Shown here: positions 5,852 to 12,064 of the stretch, piece by piece
Layout: every line of letters begins with the position of its first letter
How positions within the stretch are numbered: the stretch's first letter is position 1
NCBI GenBank assembly: GCA_007116445.1
Contig: SKIM01000301.1
Coordinates: forward strand, 1-12,064
Direction: 5' to 3'
Length of the DNA stretch: 12,064 nt
From: Natronohydrobacter sp.
Lineage (GTDB): Bacteria > Pseudomonadota > Alphaproteobacteria > Rhodobacterales > Rhodobacteraceae
Notes under the pieces: model-generated
The model's database searches: none
What the model saw: the letters and a program-made list of their open reading frames with translations, nothing else
What the model was told of the DNA's origin: nothing
Translations under genes and position numbers: made by a program

Positions 5852-7261
5852 ATGCCAAAGACCCTCTATGACAAGATCTGGGATGCCCATGTTGTCCATG
5901 AAGACGACAACGGCACCTGCCTGCTCTATATCGACCGCCATCTGGTTCACGAAGTGACCAGCCCGCAAGCCTTCGAAGGGCTGCGCATGACGGGCCGCCG
6001 TGTGCGTGCACCTGAAAAGACCATTGCGGTGCCTGACCACAACGTGCCGACCACGCCTGACCGCGCACAGGGAATCGAGAACGAGGAATCGCGTATCCAG
6101 GTCGAAGCGCTCGACCAGAACGCGCGTGAATTCGGCGTGAATTACTATCCCGTCTCGGATATCCGTCAGGGGATCGTGCATATTGTCGGCCCTGAACAGG
6201 GCTGGACCTTGCCGGGGATGACAGTCGTCTGCGGCGACAGCCACACGGCGACGCATGGCGCTTTCGGCGCGCTCGCGCATGGTATCGGCACGTCTGAAGT
6301 GGAGCATGTGCTCGCCACCCAGACCCTGATCCAGAAGAAATCGAAGAACATGAAGGTCGAAATCACCGGCTCCCTGCGCCCCGGTGTCACGGCAAAAGAC
6401 ATCACGCTTTCGGTGATCGGCGCAACCGGCACTGCGGGCGGCACTGGCTATGTGATCGAATATTGCGGTCAGGCCATCGAAGAACTGTCGATGGAAGGCC
6501 GCATGACCGTGTGCAACATGGCGATCGAGGGCGGCGCGCGGGCCGGGCTTATTGCGCCTGATGAAAAAACATTTCAATATGTTCAGGGGCGTCCGCACGC
6601 GCCTAAAGGCGCGCAATGGGACGCCGCACTTGCCTGGTGGAAGACGCTGAAATCCGATCCCGATGCGGTCTGGGACAAGGTCGTGACGCTGCGCGGCGAA
6701 GATATCGCACCTGTTGTCACATGGGGCACCTCGCCCGAAGATGTGTTGCCGATCACGGCCACTGTGCCCGATCCGGAGAGCTTCACAGGCGGCAAAGTCG
6801 AAGCCGCGCGCCGCGCGCTGGACTATATGGGCCTGACGCCGGGCCAGAAACTGACCGATATCGAGATTGATACTGTTTTCATCGGCTCCTGCACCAATGG
6901 CCGGATCGAAGACCTGCGTGCAGCGGCCGCTGTTCTGAAGGGCAAGAAAATCGCTGTCAAACGCGCGATGGTGGTGCCGGGCTCCGGCCTCGTGCGGGCG
7001 CAGGCCGAAGAAGAAGGGCTCGCGCAGATCTTCATCGATGCGGGCTTTGAATGGCGGCTGGCAGGTTGCTCGATGTGCCTTGCGATGAATCCTGATCAGC
7101 TCAGCCCCGGCGAGCGCTGCGCGGCCACCTCGAACCGCAATTTCGAGGGCCGTCAGGGACGCGGCGGACGCACGCATCTGATGTCCCCGGCAATGGCCGC
7201 TGCTGCCGCACTGACGGGCCGGCTGACTGATATTCGCGAAGTGATGGCAGAACCCGCCTGA
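5852..7261 (+). CDS. leuC: 3-isopropylmalate dehydratase large subunit LeuC
   Basis: Catalytic iron-sulfur subunit of isopropylmalate isomerase in the cytoplasm. With LeuD it interconverts 2- and 3-isopropylmalate, the second step of leucine synthesis after 2-isopropylmalate synthase. The 469-residue product has the usual bacterial LeuC length. The three [4Fe-4S] ligands are visible: Cys347 in IGSCTNGR, and Cys406 and Cys409 in GCSMC. Other aconitase-family signatures are present, including VCGDSHTATHGAFG and the NRNFEGRQGRGG stretch near the C-terminus. Start ATG 5852 follows AAGGAA by 8 bases and opens with the family-typical MPKTLYDKIWD. leuD follows after 65 bases, so the two form an operon, with a candidate promoter at 5658-5686. 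No odd features are seen; the active-site sequence looks intact. Confidence 0.98.
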   Translation: MPKTLYDKIWDAHVVHEDDNGTCLLYIDRHLVHEVTSPQAFEGLRMTGRRVRAPEKTIAVPDHNVPTTPDRAQGIENEESRIQVEALDQNAREFGVNYYPVSDIRQGIVHIVGPEQGWTLPGMTVVCGDSHTATHGAFGALAHGIGTSEVEHVLATQTLIQKKSKNMKVEITGSLRPGVTAKDITLSVIGATGTAGGTGYVIEYCGQAIEELSMEGRMTVCNMAIEGGARAGLIAPDEKTFQYVQGRPHAPKGAQWDAALAWWKTLKSDPDAVWDKVVTLRGEDIAPVVTWGTSPEDVLPITATVPDPESFTGGKVEAARRALDYMGLTPGQKLTDIEIDTVFIGSCTNGRIEDLRAAAAVLKGKKIAVKRAMVVPGSGLVRAQAEEEGLAQIFIDAGFEWRLAGCSMCLAMNPDQLSPGERCAATSNRNFEGRQGRGGRTHLMSPAMAAAAALTGRLTDIREVMAEPA

Positions 7262-7287
7262 TTTTCTTGTTCAAAATATTCTGGGGT

Positions 7288-7304
7288 CCGGGGCAAAGCT
7301 CCGG
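7288..7304. repeat. GC-rich hairpin in leuC-leuD gap
   Basis: CCGGGGC (7288-7294) pairs with GCTCCGG (7298-7304) through one G-U pair and an AAA loop. It lies between an AT-rich stretch (TTCAAAATATT) and the leuD ribosome site, with no T-tract. It may adjust the LeuC:LeuD ratio or mRNA stability, or be a copy of a dispersed intergenic element; the sequence alone does not decide. Confidence 0.4.
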
Positions 7305-7326
7305 TGCCTTGGACAGGAGACCGTAA

Positions 7327-7932
7327 ATGGAAAAATTCACCCCGCTGACAGGCATCTCAGCCCCTATGCCGCTGGTCAATATCGACACGGATATGATCAT
7401 CCCCAAACAGTTCCTCAAGACGATCCAACGCTCGGGCCTTGGGAAGAACCTGTTTGACGAAATGCGCTACACGCAGGACGGGCGCGAAATACCGGAATTC
7501 GTGCTCAACCAACCGGCCTATCGCAATGCGCAGATCCTCATCGCTGGCGATAATTTCGGCTGCGGGTCGTCACGCGAACATGCGCCTTGGGCGCTGGCGG
7601 ATTTCGGCATCAAGGTCATCATCTCGACCAGTTTTGCCGATATTTTTTATGGCAACTGCTTCAAGAACGGCATGCTGCCCATCGTTCTGCCACAAGACCA
7701 GGTCGATATTCTGATGGAAGACGCGCGCAAAGGCGAAAACGCCCGTATCGCGATCGATCTCGAATCACAGACCGTGACCAGTGCCGACGGACAGGTCTTC
7801 ACGTTCGAAATCGACGCGTTCAAGAAGCACTGTCTGCTCAACGGGCTCGACGATATTGCCCTGACGCTCGAAAAAGTATCTGCAATTGATAGTTTCGAAA
7901 CCATGGCGGCACAGGCACGTCCCTGGGTCTAA
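7327..7932 (+). CDS. leuD: 3-isopropylmalate dehydratase small subunit LeuD
   Basis: Small swivel-domain subunit that pairs with LeuC to form isopropylmalate isomerase and helps set substrate specificity. The 201 residues match the usual LeuD length. Visible signatures are the N-terminal NIDTDMIIPKQFL, the FGCGSSREHAPWAL motif at 77-90 that contributes to substrate binding, and the FADIFYGNCFKNGMLPI block. ATG 7327 follows AGGAGA (7315-7320) at ideal spacing, a stronger ribosome site than that of leuC. It is cotranscribed with leuC, and the operon ends at the strong terminator 26 bases beyond its stop. No truncation or unusual residue is seen. Confidence 0.98.
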   Translation: MEKFTPLTGISAPMPLVNIDTDMIIPKQFLKTIQRSGLGKNLFDEMRYTQDGREIPEFVLNQPAYRNAQILIAGDNFGCGSSREHAPWALADFGIKVIISTSFADIFYGNCFKNGMLPIVLPQDQVDILMEDARKGENARIAIDLESQTVTSADGQVFTFEIDAFKKHCLLNGLDDIALTLEKVSAIDSFETMAAQARPWV

Positions 7933-7957
7933 GGCCCAAAAATAAAGTCATTGACCT

Positions 7958-7988
7958 GCGGCATCTCAGCGAGGTGCCGCTTTTTTTT
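7958..7988 (+). terminator. Rho-independent terminator of leuCD
   Basis: The stem GCGGCATCTC (7958-7967) and GAGGTGCCGC (7971-7980) gives ten pairs, one of them G-U, around an AGC loop, followed at once by eight T (7981-7988). This is a textbook intrinsic terminator. It isolates leuCD from the downstream membrane-protein gene. Confidence 0.93.
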
Positions 7989-8080
7989 CACGAATTTGAT
8001 GCAAACTCGCGACAGTTTCTTCTCGAAATAGCCGTGCCTCTCCCTCATCCTGACCTTGGCTATTGCGAAGGTGGCGCGAC

Positions 8081-9046
8081 ATGGGCAACATTGTGTCAAC
8101 AATGAGGCAGGCGCTTTCCAAAGGGAAGCGGGAAAAAAAAACGGCGCAATCGACTTCTGTCGATAAATCAGCGCTACGACAAGGCAGCAGATTTTATATG
8201 TCACATGTGGTGCAATTCATTTTACGTGGTGTTTTCGTCGGACTCCTGATCCTGACCCCTGCGCTTCTGCTGCCGGGGATCTCTCAGGATGCTGCGCAAG
8301 CGATCACGCTTTTGGCGATCCTTGCAGCAATCGTCGTGCTGACAGAATACTCCGCTTCATATCCAGGGCTGATCGAGTTCCGGGACGCCAAGCCCTACAA
8401 TCGTTCGCGCTTCCTGATCCTTGCACTCATCGTCATTACCGTGACGCTGATGCAGCGCTCGATCATCATGCAAACAAATGAAATATCTATGCTTTCCGCT
8501 ATCGCGATGCAACTGGGGCAAATACTGGACTTCCCCTTCAGCCCGGTGCGTCTGCTGGTGTCATCGCTGCCACAGGGCTTGCCCGCCGAACATGTGGTCA
8601 ATGTCGCAGCCGCCGCCTCAACGGCTTATTTCATGGCGATTGCAGGGCTGGCAGCGTTTGCTGCGATGACGATTATGGGACGCTGGCCGCGCAAGGACAT
8701 TGCCTTCAATGTCTGGGTCAATCTACCGAATTTCGATCCAACCAAAGGAACTGACGTCGTTCAAAGGCTCGAACGCGACGCGCAGGTTAACATCTTGTTA
8801 GGCATTATTCTGCCATTCTCGCTGCCAGTGCTTCTGCATATCTCGACGCTGCTGGTGCAGCCGATGACGCTGGAGACACCGCTGGCACTTGTATGGGGGG
8901 TTTCGCTCTGGGCGTTCATTCCGGTCAATCTGATCATCCGGGGGGTTGCGATGAATCGCATCGCGCAACTGGTGCGCGCCCAGCGCCGCCGGATTGCCGA
9001 AGCTCAGGACGCGGTGCCAGCGCCCGCGCGCTCTGCCTATTCCTGA
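8081..9046 (+). CDS. Multi-pass membrane protein of unknown function
   Basis: A 321-residue integral membrane protein that I cannot assign to a functional family. After a basic N-terminal tail (residues 1-40, rich in Lys, Ser and Arg) there are about six hydrophobic segments: near 46-66, 72-90, 110-126, 172-198, 236-259 and 268-288. The tail after 290 is Arg-rich and Pro/Ala-rich. A polar loop at about 200-235 separates the two halves. ATG 8081 was chosen because GAAGG (8066-8070) precedes it; ATG 8102 is a possible alternative, and a TTG at 8063 looks too far upstream. No catalytic or nucleotide-binding motif is visible. Downstream, the EEP-fold gene reads into its 3' end, suggesting one transcript. 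The leuCD terminator upstream implies a separate promoter, which I could not locate. Confidence 0.85.
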   Translation: MGNIVSTMRQALSKGKREKKTAQSTSVDKSALRQGSRFYMSHVVQFILRGVFVGLLILTPALLLPGISQDAAQAITLLAILAAIVVLTEYSASYPGLIEFRDAKPYNRSRFLILALIVITVTLMQRSIIMQTNEISMLSAIAMQLGQILDFPFSPVRLLVSSLPQGLPAEHVVNVAAAASTAYFMAIAGLAAFAAMTIMGRWPRKDIAFNVWVNLPNFDPTKGTDVVQRLERDAQVNILLGIILPFSLPVLLHISTLLVQPMTLETPLALVWGVSLWAFIPVNLIIRGVAMNRIAQLVRAQRRRIAEAQDAVPAPARSAYS

Positions 9047-10155
9047 TTGCCGCGCTTGCTGGTTTCTGCGTCGCGCTGCCCCCAGCTGCGGCGCAGGATA
9101 TCCGGTTGGCTTTCTGGCGCATCGACCTGGGTGGCCGGGGACCAGGCTACGCGCTGCGCGACATCCTCGCTCCGACGCAGGCCGCGACGAGCACCGCACG
9201 GCTTATCGCACATGTCAGACCGGATATTCTCGTGCTCTCGGGCCTAGATTATGACCACAGTCTTGCTGCACTCGGCGCGCTACGCGATCTGGTGGCCGAA
9301 CACGGGCACGATTTCCAGCACTTCTTCGCGCGCCCTTCGAACGCAGGGCTGCGCCATCCGGCGCAGGCACAGAGCCCGCGCGCGAGGACAGGCCCGGATG
9401 ACGCCCAAGGCTACGGCAGATTCGCCGGTTCGGGCGCACTCGCACTCTTGACGAGATATCCCGTCGATCTGCCAGAACTGCGCGATTTCTCGGATTTTCT
9501 GTGGCGTGACCTGCCTGACAGCCTGATCCCCGAGCGAGATGACGCCTGGCGCAGGACGCAGCGGCTGTCGAGCACAGGACATTGGGACGTGCCTGTGATC
9601 CTGGACTCGGGGCAGAGGCTGCATCTGCTGATCTATCAGGCGGGACCGCCGGTCTTTGGCGATGCGCACCACACCAACCGGCTGCGCAATCACGATGAGA
9701 CAGCGTTTTGGACCGCCTATCTCGACGCCCGCCTTGCTGTGCCGCCCCCAGCAGGGCCTCTGGTCGTCATGGGGGGCAGCAATCTCGACCCGCATGACGG
9801 CGACGGGCTGCATCAGGCGATGCGCGCGCTGCTGACCCATCCGCGCCTGCAGGATCCGCAACCCTCGAGTGACGGCGCGCGACACGCAGCGCATACCCAG
9901 AAGGATCGCGCCCATCTTGGCCCGCCAGAGCTTGATACGGTCCATTGGCCGCAGGACCGCGGGCCGGGCAATCTGCGCGTCAGCTATATTCTGCCATCGG
10001 TCGGACTGCGCGTCACGGGATCAGGCGTGTTCTGGCCTCACCCGGATGTGCCGGAATATGCCTATCTCGGCGCTGCTGACAGCCCGCCCACGCGCCATCG
10101 ATTGGTTTGGGTCGATATAGATCGCGCAAGTCTGGCGGGCGAGGTGCTTAATTGA
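8893..10155 (+). CDS. Exported endonuclease/exonuclease/phosphatase-fold protein, start uncertain
   Basis: EEP-like protein, recognised from DILVLSGLDYDH (111-122, counted from ATG 8893), SNLDPHDGDG after 295, and the C-terminal TRHRLVWVDID. A signal peptide, LCLFLIAALAGFCVALPPAAAQ, lies at about 47-68, so the mature protein is probably periplasmic. The only in-frame ATG is 8893, which would put about 45 residues of out-of-frame overlap with the upstream gene before that signal sequence. The real start is probably near 9020-9046 and not a standard codon, or a frame change occurs. Positions that carry metal-binding or catalytic acids in active EEP enzymes look altered: the usual G-D-x-N reads GGSN (294-297), and the usual D-Y reads SY (364-365). 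Enzyme activity and substrate are therefore open. The 3' end overlaps dapA by 8 bp. Confidence 0.75.
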   Translation: MGGFALGVHSGQSDHPGGCDESHRATGARPAPPDCRSSGRGASARALCLFLIAALAGFCVALPPAAAQDIRLAFWRIDLGGRGPGYALRDILAPTQAATSTARLIAHVRPDILVLSGLDYDHSLAALGALRDLVAEHGHDFQHFFARPSNAGLRHPAQAQSPRARTGPDDAQGYGRFAGSGALALLTRYPVDLPELRDFSDFLWRDLPDSLIPERDDAWRRTQRLSSTGHWDVPVILDSGQRLHLLIYQAGPPVFGDAHHTNRLRNHDETAFWTAYLDARLAVPPPAGPLVVMGGSNLDPHDGDGLHQAMRALLTHPRLQDPQPSSDGARHAAHTQKDRAHLGPPELDTVHWPQDRGPGNLRVSYILPSVGLRVTGSGVFWPHPDVPEYAYLGAADSPPTRHRLVWVDIDRASLAGEVLN

Positions 10156-11026
10156 TCAGACCAGCATGGCGCATGGCTGCATCCATCTGGGCCTTGGCCG
10201 CATCGCTTAATCCGACCAGCGGCAAGCGCACCTCTTCGCCGCATTTCCCCAAGCGCGACAGGCCATATTTCGCCCCGACGAGGCCCGGCTCCACGAAGAT
10301 CGCAACATGCAGGGGCATCAACAGATCATGCAGCGCCAAGGCGCGGGCGTGGTCCCCGGCCAGGCTGGCTTCCTGAAATGCCGCACAAAGCTTCGGCGCG
10401 ACATTGGCTGTGACCGAAATGCAGCCCACTCCGCCTTGCGCGTTGAAACCGGGTGCGGTCGCATCTTCGCCCGAGAGCTGCACAAAATCAGGCCCACAGC
10501 TCATCCGCTGCAAGCTGACACGCTCAAGCTTGCCAGTCGCGTCCTTCACACCAATGATGCGCGGCAACTCTGCCAGTCGCCCCATCGTGTCCGGCATCAT
10601 ATCGACGACTGAGCGGCCAGGAATATTGTAGATGATGATCGGCAGATCGCAGCAGTCATGCACCGCCTTGAAATGCGCGATCAGCCCTTCCTGCGTGGGC
10701 TTGTTGTAATAGGGCGTGACAACCAGCGCCGCATCCGCCCCAACGCGCTCGGCGTGGCGGATGAAGCCGATGGCTTCCTTGGTGTTGTTCGACCCCGTCC
10801 CCGCAATCACCGGCACGCGACCGGCCGTCACCTGCACCACTTCCTCGATCACGCGCTTATGTTCGTCATGGCTGAGCGTCGGACTTTCGCCTGTAGTGCC
10901 AACCGGGACCAGACCATGCGACCCTTCGGAAATCTGCCAATCGACCAGCGCATGCAGCGCATCGAGATCCAGCGCATCATCTTTCAGCGGTGTGACCAAA
11001 GCTGGCATCGACCCTCTGAGCTGCAT
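10148..11026 (-). CDS. dapA: 4-hydroxy-tetrahydrodipicolinate synthase DapA
   Basis: Cytoplasmic class I aldolase that condenses pyruvate with aspartate semialdehyde, the first committed step to meso-diaminopimelate and lysine. The 292 residues match the E. coli length, and key residues fall at the same numbers: Thr44-Thr45 (GTTGE), Tyr107 (PYYNKP), Tyr133 and Arg138 (IIYNIPGR) and the Schiff-base Lys161 (GVKDATG). The start is ATG 11026-11024, preceded by a strong AAGGGGA. A longer frame back to 11134 is open but has no conserved sequence. The gene is divergent from a lytic transglycosylase, linking synthesis and turnover of cell wall. Its stop (TAA, 10150-10148) overlaps the converging EEP-fold gene by 8 bp, with no terminator between them. 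Confidence 0.98.
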   Translation of the reverse strand: MQLRGSMPALVTPLKDDALDLDALHALVDWQISEGSHGLVPVGTTGESPTLSHDEHKRVIEEVVQVTAGRVPVIAGTGSNNTKEAIGFIRHAERVGADAALVVTPYYNKPTQEGLIAHFKAVHDCCDLPIIIYNIPGRSVVDMMPDTMGRLAELPRIIGVKDATGKLERVSLQRMSCGPDFVQLSGEDATAPGFNAQGGVGCISVTANVAPKLCAAFQEASLAGDHARALALHDLLMPLHVAIFVEPGLVGAKYGLSRLGKCGEEVRLPLVGLSDAAKAQMDAAMRHAGLIN

Positions 11027-11087
11027 CTGCGTTCCCCTTCGACTGACACATTCCTGCCGACCAAGACCGCGATTGCGCGAAAGTGTC

Positions 11088-11115
11088 TTGATGCTCGATC
11101 CGTGGCGGTTAGAAC
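11088..11115 (+). promoter_or_regulatory. Candidate sigma70-like promoter for the transglycosylase gene
   Basis: TTGATG (11088-11093) and TAGAAC (11110-11115) are separated by 16 bases, in the 127-bp gap between dapA and the divergent gene. The predicted start is about 30 bases before ATG 11154. The -10 match is moderate (4 of 6). No equally clear promoter for dapA was seen on the other strand. Confidence 0.35.
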
Positions 11116-11153
11116 GATCACCACAGATTTTCAAGGTGAAAAGAAGGCGGCTT

Positions 11154-12064
11154 ATGCAGCAGAAGCTCTCCGGAAAGCTGTTCCGCGGCGCGGCGATCCT
11201 CGGTCTGGCACTTTGGACAACAGGCGCCGCCCATGGTCAAAGCAGCCCGCCGCCGTCGCGCGTCGCAGGCATTCTGGGCAGCGCAATGACCGCTGCGGAA
11301 GCCGGAGATATCGACCGCGCGCTTCAACGGGTCGAGGGCTTGCACCCAGTTGCCGCCGATCTGATCCGCTGGCGGGCTTTGCGCGCGAGCCATGGCACGC
11401 TGGCGGAGTTCAAGGATTTTCTGAATGAAAAGCGGGACTGGCCGCTGAATATCACCATACAGCGCCGCGCGGAGGCATTGATTGCAACGCGCGGCCCGCA
11501 AGAAATCATCGATTTTTTCGCGCTGCATCCGCCGATCACCGAAGCGGGCATGATCGCACAGGTTTTTGCGCTTCATGCTCAGGGACAGGTGACCAAGGCG
11601 ACGGAACTTGCGCAGCAGCTCTGGCAGGACGCATCACTGAACGGGGAAAACGAACTGCGTCTGCTGCGCCAGTTCGAGACGGCACTGGCCCCGTATCATG
11701 CGGCCCGCGTCGATATGCTCCTATGGCGGCGCGAAACGGACGGGGCGCTGCGCCATCTCGAGCGTCTGCCCGAAGCCCCCCGCGCCGTGGCGCGCGCGCG
11801 GATTGCGATGCAGAATAATGAAGACGGGGTGACCGGCTTCATCGCTGCGGTGCCCGAAGCGCTGCAGAACGACCCCGGCCTGATGCATGACCGGTTCGAA
11901 TTTCGCATGCGCGCTGGAAATATCGATGGCGCAGCAGAAATCATTCTGGCGCAGTCGCGCGACGAGGCGGGCCTCGGCAATCCCGAGGACTGGGCGCGGC
12001 GGCGGATTTTTCTGGTGCGCAATGCACTCTCAAACGGAGAATTCCAGCGGGCCTATGATCTGGC
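11154..12064 (+). CDS. Soluble lytic murein transglycosylase, Slt type, N-terminal part (3'-partial)
   Basis: The frame stays open from ATG 11154 to the right edge, 303 codons. GAAGG (11143-11147) lies 6 bases before the ATG. The product starts with a signal peptide (basic start, hydrophobic GAAILGLALWTTGAA, probable cleavage near residue 28 before Gln) and so enters the periplasm. What follows is Ala/Leu-rich helical repeat sequence with spaced pairs such as LIRWRALR, MLLWRRE and HLERLP, like the ring-shaped superhelical U domain of Slt70 relatives. The catalytic SLT domain, with its Glu, would lie beyond the window and is not seen, so the assignment rests on the helical domain and on the divergent dapA neighbour. 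These enzymes cleave the MurNAc-GlcNAc bond, leaving 1,6-anhydro ends. Confidence 0.82.
   Translation, partial: MQQKLSGKLFRGAAILGLALWTTGAAHGQSSPPPSRVAGILGSAMTAAEAGDIDRALQRVEGLHPVAADLIRWRALRASHGTLAEFKDFLNEKRDWPLNITIQRRAEALIATRGPQEIIDFFALHPPITEAGMIAQVFALHAQGQVTKATELAQQLWQDASLNGENELRLLRQFETALAPYHAARVDMLLWRRETDGALRHLERLPEAPRAVARARIAMQNNEDGVTGFIAAVPEALQNDPGLMHDRFEFRMRAGNIDGAAEIILAQSRDEAGLGNPEDWARRRIFLVRNALSNGEFQRAYDL

Noticed and set aside
5825..7177. 450-codon frame on the minus strand opposite leuC
   Set aside because: It is a long shadow caused by GC-rich codon bias in leuC; the LeuC protein on the plus strand is unambiguous, and the shadow is rich in His, Arg and Cys with no domain.
11027..11134. 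N-terminal extension of DapA by 36 residues
   Set aside because: The frame is open, but the conserved protein begins at MQLRGSMPALVTP, right after a strong ribosome site, and the catalytic numbering matches E. coli only with that start.
10658..11428. 256-codon plus-strand frame across dapA and into the transglycosylase gene
   Set aside because: The first half is antisense to dapA and the second half is a different frame of the transglycosylase gene, which has a signal peptide and helical-repeat character.

Overview
The window looks like chromosomal DNA of an alphaproteobacterium, most likely Rhodobacteraceae. It is GC-rich, genes are tightly packed with frequent stop/start overlaps, and protein signatures and gene pairings fit that family (rsfS-rlmH next to leuCD; dapA divergent from an Slt-type transglycosylase; fused Dpp-type ATPase). 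I see no rRNA, tRNA, CRISPR array, insertion sequence or prophage. Content is largely core metabolism, so the interest lies in regulatory DNA and in a few odd proteins.

Layout. (1) 1-3439, plus strand: end of a peptide/oligopeptide ABC importer operon: a DppC/OppC-type permease cut by the left edge, an ATPase with both nucleotide-binding domains fused in one chain, and a 78-residue two-helix membrane protein. (2) 3440-4641: a LysR-type regulator behind a 196-bp repeat-rich upstream region, ending at a hairpin terminator. (3) 4642-5483, minus strand: rsfS-rlmH, two ribosome-related genes overlapping by one base. (4) 5484-5851: a divergent control region. It holds a sigma70-like promoter facing rsfS, another facing leuC, an inverted repeat of LysR-box type between them, and a hairpin-containing leuC leader with a possible 29-codon leaderless ORF. 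(5) 5852-7988: leuC and leuD, the two subunits of isopropylmalate isomerase, closed by a strong rho-independent terminator. (6) 8081-10155: a six-helix membrane protein of unknown function and an exported endonuclease/exonuclease/phosphatase-fold protein with altered catalytic positions and no clear start codon. (7) 10148-11026, minus strand: dapA, overlapping the previous gene tail to tail by 8 bp. (8) 11154 to the right edge: N-terminal part of a soluble lytic transglycosylase, divergent from dapA.

How genes relate. LeuCD act in leucine synthesis. DapA feeds lysine and meso-diaminopimelate for peptidoglycan, and the divergent transglycosylase turns peptidoglycan over. RsfS and RlmH act on the large ribosomal subunit. 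No clear new multi-gene system is visible. The best leads are the rsfS/leuC divergent control region, the half-site it shares with the lysR upstream region, and the degenerate EEP-fold protein.
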